From: Flectonema sp. DT1601
Taxonomy: Eukaryota; Euglenozoa; Diplonemea; Diplonemida; Diplonemidae
Assembly (NCBI GenBank): GCA_964019425.1
Contig: OZ025805.1
Coordinates: forward strand, 1,030,001-1,094,000
Direction: 5' to 3'
Length of the DNA: 64,000 nt
Part shown: positions 1 through 9,918 of the stretch, in pieces
Layout of the letters: each line of letters opens with the position of its first letter
How positions within the stretch are numbered: the stretch's first letter is position 1
Translations under genes and position numbers: made by a program
The notes under the pieces: generated by a model
Seen by the model: the letters and a program-made list of their open reading frames with translations, nothing else
Database searches by the model: none
What the model was told of the DNA's origin: nothing

Positions 1-204
1 AAATCAGGTTTGTTCTTTAGATTTTGTTGAATGTTATTTCAAAACTACCTTCACATCAACACTCCAACACTTCAACAGGTTCGATGGATAGAACGCTGGC
101 GTCAATTCAGAAAGGATGGTCATTGGAAGGAATGGGACGCTCAGAAAGACTTTTGGAGCAAACAAGAAACAGTCGCCCCCGGAATGGAGGCAGCCAGCAA
201 CTAA
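1..204 (+). CDS. 3' end of an unrecognised gene (partial)
   Basis: The window opens inside a gene. A short exon (1-7) is followed by a GT-AG intron (8-78, donor GTTTGT, acceptor TTCAACAG) and a last exon 79-204 that ends in TAA. In the phase-0 join the exon encodes 41 residues rich in Trp, Lys, Arg and Gln (for example RWRQFRKDGHWKEWD near its start), which looks like a genuine C-terminal tail. An alternative frame of the same exon stays open to 284 but is Ser/Arg/Gly-rich and less protein-like. No family can be named from so little. The next gene starts about 170 bases downstream on the same strand. Confidence 0.4.
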
Positions 205-374
205 AAAAGTTTCAAAATCTTTCTGATTTTGCTTCTAATGTACAGATGTTGTACATCCACGACCAGGTTGTTGTATTGTGTTAATGATTGGTAAGCCATC
301 GATCTAATGCGACTCATATCCAGCAACTCAAATCAAGTGAGTAGCGTAGTCTCTCAAAGACTACTAATCTCCTG

Positions 375-3300
375 ATGATGTCAGGACAGCGGTAACAGTG
401 TGGTTTTGAATTTTTCGTAAGGCTGTCATATTTGAATTATTTATTTAACAGGAAGCCATCTGCAGGGAGTTTGAAGAATAAACGGAGACGGTTTTATTGT
501 AAGTTGTGATTGTTTTTTTTTATTTATTTATTATTTTAATGCTTTTTAATTTTTTCTCTACAAACACAGCCTCCCTGACAATTCAGCATGCAGTGATGTC
601 ATTCTGCTGCGGAGGCAGCGAACTACCGATCGAGGATGAGATAGAAAAGTATAGAGAAGTCAGCGCATACGTTACAAGAGAGCCTAATGTATTGTACTCT
701 GTTCATAAAGACCCTCCAAATCCAGATTTACAGGTGTGGGGAGCTTTTGCCGTAGCATCGTTATATTTTGGTACATTTATTGAATATATCGACATCTTAA
801 TCGGTTTTGAAGTAGGTAAGACTCCAACTTCCCAGATGTGGGGAGGAAATTCCGAAAAAACCAAAACATTTCTTCGACAAACATCTCTCTTAAGCAGATC
901 ACTTGATCGCTTCAGTCAAACATGTCTGAGGCCTTTTATGGTTAAGGTCGTTGGACCAATTATAAAAACAATGCTGACACTACCACCTCTTCCTGACTTA
1001 GGAGACACTGACAGCACTGGCAGAGAAGAAATTGTAAAAGTAGTAAACATGTTTATTACGTCACTAAGAGATAATTTAAACTCCTGTCCTCCAATGCTAA
1101 GAAGAATCTGTCTAAGGATCAGCAATGCAGCAAAGATGTGTCAGGGGAATGCTTCTCATATGGTATCATCATTCATTATGTTGAGATGCCTCACACCATC
1201 AATTGCTGTACCAGAACGATATGGTTTAATTGAGGCTATGGGTATTTCTGAAAGTCAATTGTCAGTATCACGTAATAATCTGTTATTAGTTTCAAAAGTG
1301 TTGCAAAAACTTGCAAACGGAACTCGATACGGAGCTGAATTCGCTTCCATCAACGAAGCCTTTGACGAGTTATCACCTCGATTTCAATCAGCTATTATGT
1401 CTTATGCTAGTGAGCCTGCTTCTACAAAGGGAGCGTATGCACCTCCATCGAGTCTTGCTTTGGAAGAAGTAATTGAAACATGTACAGGATTACATAAAGA
1501 TCTTCACCGGTCATATTCGATGTTTCACAGATCATTGTGTCATCTGACTCCGTTAATTGATGGTCACGCAATAGTTCAAAAGATGTTGTCGTTGTTGCCG
1601 GTTGCTCCTCCTCATTTGGCATTCGCATTGGCACCGACTCAGAAGCTAAACGACGACGGAGTTCAAGAAACTGATATCGATGTTCAATACAATCAATCAC
1701 TACAAGACGCTCATCATCCATTAGAAGACCTCGCTGTTAAATTAACTTCAGTTATGCGAACTCGTTGCTTTAGAGTTTGTGGTATGAATAAAGATCGCTG
1801 CTCTGTTCTTCAAATCATCTCTCACCGTATCCCTACGGACCCTTCTATGCAACACGCTCTTCAGTTGTATTTTATAAAATTGTATGTTTTGCTTTGTTTT
1901 GTTTAGTTAAATAACTAATTGTTCTGTAGTGACCCCACTCATTTCTTTAATGGCATAGATTGCTTGGACGACATCGTAATATTATACTTCCTGATGAACT
2001 TTATTAATCCTTGAAATCCGACTTCTGAGTGAGGATAACCTTAACATGACTAACTATTACTGATAAACATGTGTTCTCTTGTTGTTGTCGTCATCTTGTT
2101 GGGGTTGTGTTGTTCTTGTCAGCTGTTCTTTATTGCCTTCACTCACTACCTGATGAACTTTATTAATCCTTGAAATCCGACTTCTGAGTGAGGATAACCT
2201 AAACATGACTAACTATTACTGATAAACATGTGTTCTCTTGTTGTTGTCATTATCTTGTTGGGGTTGTGTTGTTCTTGTCAGCTGTTCTTTATTACCTTCA
2301 CTCGCTACCTGATGAACTTTATTAATCCTTGAAATCCGACTTCTGAGTGAGGATAACCTTAACATGACTAACTATTACTGATAAACATGTGTTCTCTTGT
2401 TGTTGTCATTATCTTGTTGTGGTTGTGTTGTTCTTGTCAGCTGTTCTTTATTACCTTCACTCACTACCTGATGAACTTTATTAATCCTTGAAATCCGACT
2501 TCTGAGTGAGGATAACCTTAACATGACTAACTATTACTGATAAACATGTGTTCTCTTGTTGTTGTCGTCATCTTGTTGGGGTTGTGTTGTTCTTGTCAGC
2601 TGTTCTTTATTGCCTTCACTCACTACCTGATGAACTTTATTAATCCTTGAAATCCGACTTCTGAGTGAGGATAACCTAAACATGACTAACTATTACTGAT
2701 AAACATGTGTTCTCTTGTTGTTGTCATTATCTTGTTGGGGTTGTGTTGTTCTTGTCAGCTGTTCTTTATTACCTTCACTCGCTACCTGATGAACTTTATT
2801 AATCCTTGAAATCCGACTTCTGAGTGAGGATAACCTTAACATGACTAACTATTACTGATAAACATGTGTTCTCTTGTTGTTGTCATTATCTTGTTGTGGT
2901 TGTGTTGTTCTTGTCAGCTGTTCTTTATTACCTTCACTCGCTACCTGATGAACTTTATTAATCCTTGAAATCCGACTTCTGAGTGAGGATAACCTAAACA
3001 TGACTAACTATTACTGATAAACATGTGTTCTCTTGTTGTTGTCATTATCTTGTTGGGGTTGTGTTGTTCTTGTCAGCTGTTCTTTATTACCTTCACTCGC
3101 TACCTGATGAACTTTATTAATCCTTGAAATCCGACTTCTGAGTGAGGATAACCTTAACATGACTAACTATTACTGATAAACATGTGTTCTCTTGTTGTTG
3201 TCATTATCTTGTTGTGGTTGTGTTGTTCTTGTCAGCTGTTCTTTATTACCTTCACTCGCTACCTGATGAACTTTATTAATCCTTGAAATCCGACTTCTGA

Positions 3301-5086
3301 GTGAGGATAACCTAAACATGACTAACTATTACTGATAAACATGTGTTCTCTTGTTGTTGTCGTCATCTTGTTGGGGTTGTGTTGTTCTTGTCAGCTGTTC
3401 TTTATTACCTTCACTCGCTACCTGATGAACTTTATTAATCCTTGAAATCCGACTTCTGAGTGAGGATAACCTTAACATGACTAACTATTACTGATAAACA
3501 TGTGTTCTCTTGTTGTTGTCGTCATCTTGTTGGGGTTGTGTTGTTCTTGTCAGCTGTTCTTTATTGCCTTCACTCGCTACCTGATGAACTTTATTAATCC
3601 TTGAAATCCGACTTCTGAGTGAGGATAACCTTAACATGACTAACTATTACTGATAAACATGTGTTCTCTTGTTGTTGTCATTATCTTGTTGGGGTTGTGT
3701 TGTTCTTGTCAGCTGTTCTTTATTGCCTTCACTCGCTACCTGATGAACTTTATTAATCCTTGAAATCCGACTTCTGAGTGAGGATAACCTTAACATGACT
3801 AACTATTACTGATAAACATGTGTTCTCTTGTTGTTGTCGTCATCTTGTTGGGGTTGTGTTGTTCTTGTCAGCTGTTCTTTATTGCCTTCACTCGCTACCT
3901 GATGAACTTTATTAATCCTTGAAATCCGACTTCTGAGTGAGGATAACCTTAACATGACTAACTATTACTGATAAACATGTGTTCTCTTGTTGTTTTGTCA
4001 CTGTCGGCTTTTGTTTTGTTAAGAATTAGAAAATATAAAAAATAACAAAACCACAGGATGGATGGGATCGTGTGTTATCCTTATTATATTACAATGTTGG
4101 TTGAAACACAACTGGGAAACTCAGCAGCTCGTTCGGTTTTTGGATGGTTGCGGAAAACCTTTGATACCGTATGTGAAATATCTTATTAATTTCAAAACAA
4201 CAACGACAACTAACTCAACTCAACAATAAAATAACAGGCACTCACAGCAAAGTATAAGAAGAACTTGAAGGGATTGTACTTTTTAAATCCACCTCTTTGG
4301 GTGAAAGGATTACTACAAGTCTTTCAACCCTTAGTATTAAATAGAGTTATTAGAAAGATAAGTTATGCTGCATCTGTTCCTTCTCTACTTGAAGAGCTTA
4401 GCATGGATGCTAAAAGGTTCCCTGTTTCTCCTTCAATTGCAGATGACTGTGGTGCTGTTAAGATTCAACCATCGATGGGGATTGCTTTGAGTGAAGTTAT
4501 GATTCGGCCTATTCAAGTAGATATGGATTACCCTTCTCTTCCTTATCAATGTATTAATTGGATTAAGATGCATGGACTGGCACTAAATGGAATATTCAGC
4601 ATGGAAGATATTAAAGTAATACCCGAGAGTAATAGTGTTCAACAAGACTTATCGAGTATAGGTTTGCATTCAACAGCTCATCTTCTTGTTCAGTTTATCG
4701 CTGCTATCCCTGGAGGGTTATTAGGACCTCAAGTGATGGAATTACTATCAGCAGCAGCTGACTTACATGTGGCACCTGAAGATTTGGAACAGTATGAAGA
4801 AATGAATAGACTTCCTGCTTCTGAACGAATCTTATCTTCTCTAAGTAGGCTTCCACAGGTTAATTTAGCACTGACTCAAGAGTTCTTTTCATTACTTCAT
4901 TTGGTTGCTATAAACTCTGCGTCTAATCATATGACAATATCAAAGCTGACTTCTTTATTAACATCGAAAGTGTTTTGTAACACGGCTGTTTCTATTCCAT
5001 CTGACTCCGAGAAATCAATTACTAAATTCTTAATATCACAACCTGCAGAGTTTTGGACAGAGGTATGGAAATTGCAAAACGGATAG
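375..5086 (+). CDS. RasGAP - CRAL-TRIO - RhoGAP fusion protein
   Basis: Five exons join in frame into 778 residues: 375-391, 452-498, 570-1881, 4057-4168 and 4238-5086. Residues ~75-330 are a RasGAP domain with the arginine finger (FLRQTS, Arg124), the LRCLTP block and the VLQKLANG block. Residues ~455-520 match the CRAL-TRIO (Sec14) domain of p50RhoGAP-type proteins (WLRKTFD, then KYKKNLKGLYFLNPP). Residues ~585-740 are RhoGAP-like, but the arginine-finger position reads GIFS (Ser617) instead of GIFR, so this half is probably catalytically weak or only binds Rho proteins. The RasGAP half should stimulate GTP hydrolysis on Ras-type GTPases at membranes. The 1882-4056 intron holds a satellite array. 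The 1881-to-4057 splice is supported by frame and by the p50RhoGAP-like sequence it creates. Two genes instead of one is the main alternative. Confidence 0.7.
1987..3996 (+). repeat. 159-bp tandem satellite array inside an intron (~12.6 copies)
   Basis: The phrase CTGATGAACTTTATTAATCC recurs at 1991, 2150, 2309, 2468 and on to 3899, an exact 159-bp period. Copies differ at only a few sites (GTCGTCATC or GTCATTATC, TTGGGG or TTGTGG, CTTAAC or CTAAAC, CACTCAC or CACTCGC). These variants recur in blocks: copies 1-3 match 4-6 and copies 5-6 match 7-8, which indicates block duplication or unequal exchange. The array is flanked by the GTATGT donor at 1882 and the CCACAG acceptor at 4056. Confidence 0.95.
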
Positions 5087-5306
5087 TATCTCTGCTGTGT
5101 CTCATCGCTGTCATCACATTCCGCCACAAACTGTCTCCAGCAGTCATTTGACATGTTTTTGAAGAAGAAAAAAAAAAAAAAAAAAAAACTCGAAAGGAAA
5201 ACCATTCGGATTAGCCTTATTTCTTTGAATGCAGATAGAATCCTGTCTCACAGGAGATGCATAAGAAATATATCGGCTTTTCAATCTGAATGGTTTCTTC
5301 TCCAAC

Positions 5307-5344
<38 letters not shown>

Positions 5345-6318
5345 GAATGAGATGTTTTTTTTGTGCGTTAACTTGCACACGGTAAACCAATTTACGAAAC
5401 CTCACAACATAAAAGAGGGGAGGAAAAAAATGATAAAAAACCAATGTGTGTATTCCACTGTGGCGTGATGACTATTACTTCTTTGGAGTTTGGATGAACT
5501 TCAGGTGCAAAGGAGTGTTTGTTGCCTTGTTACTTGTTTCTTCTTTCTCTATTTATTTCTTTTTTTTTTTTTATATCTAAACGTTAGTAGTTCGTTGTGA
5601 TTCTGTTTGTTTTTGACCTGTTTTTTTTTCTTTTTTTTTTTCTTTTCTTAATGTGTTTAGCCGTAGCAACGTACATTTAGTACTCCGTGTGGTTGCGTTA
5701 ACGAGGTGTTTGTTGCCATATTACGTAGTCTTATTAATATCGTTGTTTTTTTTTTTTAATTAAACAGTCCCTTATGTATTCTGTTGGCTGGGTGGCGCTT
5801 AAGTAGCAAAGCGATAACAGAAAGGAGACATCAATGAGACCCTCTTTGTATTTCTATATCGTACTTTGAATGTAGCCAAGCAAATGGTTCCACGTAAGAA
5901 AATATATCTACCTGGGGTGGATTATTCTAAAAAAAACCTTTTCTTTATTTTTCTATTTTTTGTTGTTGTGCGTGGTCGGTACTAATGATCTGAACGAACA
6001 TAAATGTGAAAAATCAGTAGTGAGAAATTGCTTGACGAACAGAAAGTTAAGTTTAAAAAAGAAGAAAGGAGAAAAAAAAAAAAAAAGGCACGTTTTATCT
6101 TTCCAATCCTTTAATATTATGATATATGTGCACTCGCTTGGACAGCCAGTTCAACAGGTTATGTGTTTTTACTAGTGTAACGAGATTTATGATTTATCCA
6201 TTAACAAGAAATACACAACTATGTTGGCGTTTCGAGGTGTTTTTTTTTGTAATCATTCTTGTTAGGTCCCCTCTCACTTTTATTTTTATTAATGCAACAG
6301 GTTTGGTCATAAAAAAAT
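5087..6318. other. intergenic spacer with homopolymer tracts
   Basis: No coding exon recognised. It holds poly(A) tracts near 5168 and 5318, several poly(T) tracts (5550-5760) and one copy of the short inverted-repeat element at 5200-5302. A T/A-rich tract ending GCAACAG at 6300 lies just before the next start codon and resembles a 3' splice acceptor. Confidence 0.6.
5200..5302 (-). mobile_element. short inverted-repeat element, copy A (MITE-like)
   Basis: Read on the - strand it begins GGAGAAGAAACCATTCAG and ends CTAATCCGAATGGTT. It aligns along its length with copies at 24394-24507 and 58531-58635. The ends form an inverted repeat (AACCATTCAGATT against AATCTGAATGGTT in consensus). It sits just after the stop of the RasGAP gene, flanked by poly(A) on both sides. 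No coding capacity. Non-autonomous DNA transposon is the best guess; a structured RNA is possible. Confidence 0.65.
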
Positions 6319-6906
6319 ATGAAGGCAGCTCGTCAACGACTTGTCCGTGCACTACAATCAGAATTGCGGGATAACAGCATCCAACGTGATTCAACGCGGA
6401 GAATCGAACTGGAGCATGAAGGATGGGAAATCAAACAGGAACAAAATACAACAACATTTAAAAGAGGATGGGTAGACATATCTACAAGAACATCACAAGC
6501 GGCAGAGTTTCCTGTTGGATTAGTGGAACCTGGGGAGATGCAAGTTCGTCGATTTGACATTAAAATACAACCTTCTGGTAAGGAAAAAACAATGATTATA
6601 AAGGTTGTAGTTCCCACAGCATCTTCACTCAAGAAAGTTCCAACGGAAACTACCGTCGTACAGGACGTTCTAATAATTCCAAATTCGGAATTAAATAATA
6701 AACAATATCAACCATTTATTGAATGGAAGCACAAGTTTTCTGAGCAACTAATACTCTCAGAAATGCAAAGACTGGGTGTGAATGATAATTTTTTGTTTCA
6801 AGCAGAAGCGGTTGCCGCTGACCATGAAGAAGGTGGCTACAGAGACTGGTTATCAGGATGTATGAATGTGATTGACAATGGCAAGAAAAGCACCTCAACT
6901 ATCTAA
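6319..6906 (+). CDS. MAM33 / C1QBP (p22)-family mitochondrial matrix protein
   Basis: One exon, 195 residues, probably beginning at 6319, 18 bases after an AACAG acceptor. The N-terminus is basic and amphipathic (MKAARQRLVRALQSELRD), as expected for mitochondrial import. Residues ~30-50 (ELEHEGWEIKQE) look like the first strand of the MAM33 fold, ~75-125 give paired strands ending in VVQDVLIIPNSEL, and the C-terminus has the family pattern of a helix, a short acidic loop and a final helix containing YRDWLSGCMNVI. Family members form acidic doughnut-shaped trimers in the mitochondrial matrix and act in respiratory-complex and RNA-related functions; the precise role here is inference. Its stop codon is only ~77 bases before the acceptor of the next gene, so the two are probably co-transcribed. 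Confidence 0.6.
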   Translation: MKAARQRLVRALQSELRDNSIQRDSTRRIELEHEGWEIKQEQNTTTFKRGWVDISTRTSQAAEFPVGLVEPGEMQVRRFDIKIQPSGKEKTMIIKVVVPTASSLKKVPTETTVVQDVLIIPNSELNNKQYQPFIEWKHKFSEQLILSEMQRLGVNDNFLFQAEAVAADHEEGGYRDWLSGCMNVIDNGKKSTSTI

Positions 6907-6998
6907 TTTATAAAAGACATTGCGAAATAAGAGACCCTGTATTGGCATTCAGACCAATTTTAGTATATATTTTTACAACACAGGATGAAGTTGGAATC

Positions 6999-8414
6999 AT
7001 GCTAATAAAGAGCCCTCTATTGTGGTTGATAATCCATATTGCTTCCCTCTCTCTGTGTTGGTATCGCAGTGAAGGTGAATTGAAAGGGGAACGTCTTGCA
7101 GAGGATGAATTTTTAGCGTCACAACAGCTACGAGTTATGCAAAACGGAACAATAAAACAAACATTCACAGATATTGATCATAAACAGAGGTTACTGAGAT
7201 TCATAATGCCATTTGAGTTTATAACAACTTCATTTGGGATGTACATCACACATAATACGAGTGAAATCCAAATGATATATTGGAGAGACCCAACCTCAAA
7301 TGAGATCATTGTGAGCGGGATTGTCAGGAAAGAATCTGGCAGCACCCATCCTGCGTGGCCCATCAAAATTAGTTGGATTCAAAGGCATGAACAGCCCACT
7401 CTAGAAAAGGGATTCATTAACAGCTGTGTGTTAGTAATCACATTTTGTTTATTGTCTTTACTGTCGAGATCAAGGCAGTGTTTTTATGAATACAATCGCA
7501 ATCACATATCAAAGCAAACAGATGTCAGTTTGCATCTTCATGAAGCATTCACAACACCAAAGTACAACACATATTATTGCTGGATAATTCCAACATTGTC
7601 GATTGGGTGTCACCTGGCAATTACGATACCAATCGTTTGTCTTTTTCCTGACTACAGACAAAGTCTATATTCCTTACTTGTGTTCCCCTGTAGTTATGTT
7701 GTTACGTATTTCAATAATGGTCCTCAAAATGGGAAAACAAAATCAAGACAACAATTCGTACCATTGATCGCAACATTTCTCATTCTAATACTAGCAACTT
7801 GTGAGCAAGTAGTAAGTCTTCCCATTGCTGTTTTAATCGTCGGAGGTATTTTGCTTGGGCATATGGTGGAATGGCCTGTTGAGAGTCTTCGTTCAGACAT
7901 TGCCTACAGCTACAATGTCAACATATTTTCTCGTAATCTCCCTCTTCTGGGGGGAAAGATTAATTGCATGTTAACTGTTGTTGTTATTGTTTGCATTATC
8001 TTATTGAGAGTTGGAAGCAATGATGACCTGCTACTCTTTGCACTGAAGAGTGAATCTTATTACAATATGAGATTTATTTTCCTTGCTCTGCTTTTTATCC
8101 TTACTGTTGTAGTTGTTTGTGTTTCTTGGACACTTATCGCTATTCATCTTAGCCTCAAAGAAAATTTCAAATGGCATGAAAAAGTACTTTTTGCGCCAGC
8201 TGCCATATCCATTGCCACTTTTGTTTCTTTCTGTTCTGTTCCGGAGGTTTATTTAATTGTTCCTTATACTGCTCTGTTTCGAGCTATGGGTATTGCGATT
8301 GTTGTCTTCTTCAGCTGCTATTTCATCACATTCGTGTCTTGCTACTTCGCACTTATCTCTTATGTTGATGTACTATACCAACATAAGGGGCGAGATTCTA
8401 CCGTGAGCTGTTAG
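6999..8414 (+). CDS. transmembrane 9 superfamily (nonaspanin)-like membrane protein
   Basis: 471 residues from ATG 6999, which opens a signal peptide (MLIKSPLLWLIIHIASLSLC); this start lies 16 bases after an ACACAG acceptor. A luminal domain of ~125 residues is followed by nine hydrophobic helices, the TM9SF topology. Landmarks line up with that family: HEAFTTPKYN (family VHGDVFRPP) before helix 2, SLPIAVLIVGGILLG (family LPLNLVGTILG), and KENFKWHEKVLFAPAA (family NAEDYRWQW) before helix 8. TM9 proteins act in the Golgi and endosomes in sorting of membrane cargo and in cell adhesion. This copy is short and divergent: the luminal domain is reduced and the usual IKVD-type C-terminal signal is not evident (it ends DSTVSC). 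Function by analogy only. Confidence 0.6.
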   Translation: MLIKSPLLWLIIHIASLSLCWYRSEGELKGERLAEDEFLASQQLRVMQNGTIKQTFTDIDHKQRLLRFIMPFEFITTSFGMYITHNTSEIQMIYWRDPTSNEIIVSGIVRKESGSTHPAWPIKISWIQRHEQPTLEKGFINSCVLVITFCLLSLLSRSRQCFYEYNRNHISKQTDVSLHLHEAFTTPKYNTYYCWIIPTLSIGCHLAITIPIVCLFPDYRQSLYSLLVFPCSYVVTYFNNGPQNGKTKSRQQFVPLIATFLILILATCEQVVSLPIAVLIVGGILLGHMVEWPVESLRSDIAYSYNVNIFSRNLPLLGGKINCMLTVVVIVCIILLRVGSNDDLLLFALKSESYYNMRFIFLALLFILTVVVVCVSWTLIAIHLSLKENFKWHEKVLFAPAAISIATFVSFCSVPEVYLIVPYTALFRAMGIAIVVFFSCYFITFVSCYFALISYVDVLYQHKGRDSTVSC

Positions 8415-8733
8415 CTGAGAGAACGATGAAAAAAGAAAAGTTTTAATAGATGGTTTCGTGATTCCTTGTCATCATTTTCCAGGCGTCTAATTTTTCTTGC
8501 CTGCTCCATTCAAGAACATACGCTGTTCAACATCTATTTGGTTTCTTTTTTAAATTTTATAACTTATTTAATTCTTTCAGCAGTGGGGCCATGGTTTCAA
8601 AAGCATTGGTTTCGCAGCATCAAAAAGGATCAGAACTGCTTTCCATTCATCAGGGCAGCAAAAGCCTCCACCACAGCAATATGTTCAACCTCTTCAACCT
8701 GTTGTACCTCACCTTCCACATGTTACAAACCCA

Positions 8734-9310
8734 GTGATGATTCCACAACAGCAACCACAACAGCCTGTTGAGATGGAGAAGAATGGACAGGGACAACCTT
8801 GTAAGGTAGTACTTCTTAAGAATGTCCCTTTGACTGTTGACTTAGCAATGCTCACACAAGTATTAGATCAATATGTTGGTCAGTTTGGTGCGAAGGTTTG
8901 TAAACTCTTTCCAATGTGGGACACAGGAATGGCCTTCGCTGAATTGACAAAAACTATAAACCTCTCTCTTCACAAACTGCAACTTCAAGATGACTGGGTC
9001 GACTTGCAGGTTGCTAAAATTAGAAAGGTGAATGGAACTCCAATGTCTAACATCTTACAGGTTAGATTTATTACTTTGACTCCCGAGAGAGATATTTCTA
9101 CCACTGCGACCGCGCACATGCTCATCAAAAGGTTGTAGGACTTGGTAATGTTCGACTAACCTAACAGCAGAAGGGGCTAAAGTTCTGGCATCACAATTAG
9201 GTACTTCTTGGGAGTCAGCTATTATTCCTCCAGCCTCCGTTCGATCAACAAAACACCTGCGAAGAAAGTATGCTCAGCTCTCGTTACAGCAGATAATGAA
9301 CCTTGTCTAA
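8734..9310 (+). CDS. small RRM-domain RNA-binding protein
   Basis: Three exons, 8734-9027, 9066-9144 and 9168-9310, join in phase into 171 residues. The two introns are only 38 and 23 bases, each with GT, a CTAAC branch-like motif and AG. A Gln/Pro-rich start precedes an RRM fold at residues ~18-95, with KVVLLKNVP as RNP2 and GMAFAELT as RNP1. The C-terminal part (AHAHQKVVGL, then AEGAKVLASQLG) has no match I can name. The frame stays open upstream with further Pro/Gln-rich sequence but no earlier in-frame ATG, so the true start is uncertain; a likely acceptor lies at 8580. It is likely an mRNA-binding or splicing factor. Without the micro-introns the frame would close at 9138. Confidence 0.55.
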
Positions 9311-9393
9311 ACTCGGCAAACAATCTTGCTAAAGATAAATATGTGAAGAAAAGACAATGGTTGCGGCAAGATTAGATAACAATGGAAAGAAAA

Positions 9394-9494
9394 AAAGGTG
9401 ATACTTTCTCGATTAATGCGTGTCATCCTTGCGCAGGGACCATGCTAATCTTCTCTGTATCGATCCAATTTTAACGGATGTCCCATTGCTGGGC
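9394..9494 (-). ncRNA. U6: U6 spliceosomal snRNA, copy 1
   Basis: On the - strand the core is essentially canonical: TTAAAATTGGATCGATACAG, the ACAGAGA box, ATTAGCATGG with the AGC catalytic triad, then CCTGCGCAAGGATGACACGC. The 5' end folds as a short stem closed by a GCAA tetraloop (CCCA/TGGG). The 3' end runs into a T7 Pol III terminator. U6 is the catalytic snRNA of the spliceosome, consistent with the many introns here. The gene stands in the spacer between two + strand genes and has a near-identical partner at 10174-10275. Confidence 0.93.
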
Positions 9495-9918
9495 TCCGAA
9501 TAACAGACTAGTGACCACCAAGCAGATCCGAAGATTGGGTCCGACAAAAAAAATGACCCGGACCGGAATCGAACTGGACGGTTTCTCTTTGGCTTAGAAT
9601 AAATTTTCAATGGGGATTTTTTTTTGCATTTAACAAGTATTGTAGGAACGAAAAAGAATGTTGGCAGCAAACGTAAGCCTCCTTTAGCTTTATCAGTTTA
9701 AGTCTTCACGGTTTCGTGCACAAACAAATTACACTCGTCGCTTCCTGACTCTTTCTTTTTTGTTCTTTGTTTTGTCTTTCTTTTTTGCTTTCTTTTGACT
9801 TAAGTCTTGGGGAGGAGGCCTAACTAATTCCCTATTTTACCCAACTGTTTAGTGTTAAAATTATAAAATATGTATAACTTATTTAATTCTTTTCAGCGGT
9901 GGGGACAGGGCCCAAAAA
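9495..9918. other. spacer between U6 copy 1 and the coiled-coil gene
   Basis: It contains the conserved U6 upstream block to ~9585, then AT-rich sequence with no open exon. It ends with a pyrimidine-rich acceptor (ATTTAATTCTTTTCAG, to 9896) followed by CGGTGGGG, a block nearly repeated at 8559-8588 before the RRM gene. Confidence 0.5.
9565..9574 (-). promoter_or_regulatory. tRNA-type B box upstream of U6 copy 1
   Basis: On the - strand the sequence AGTTCGATTCC matches the Pol III B-box consensus (GGTTCGANTCC) and starts 71 bases upstream of the U6 5' end. It is followed by a T8 run, as if it were the tail of a former tRNA. Identity with the second U6 locus ends just beyond it. I infer an external Pol III promoter element, by analogy with trypanosomatid U6 genes that use a neighbouring tRNA promoter. 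Confidence 0.5.

Noticed and set aside
1987-3996. CRISPR-like array
   Set aside because: The 159-bp units are contiguous near-identical repeats without unique spacers, in a eukaryotic intron.
8468-8733. Alternative frame starting at ATG 8592 before the RRM gene (MVSKALVSQHQ)
   Set aside because: 48 codons overlapping the Pro/Gln-rich lead-in of the RRM frame. It could be an upstream ORF, but nothing supports a protein.
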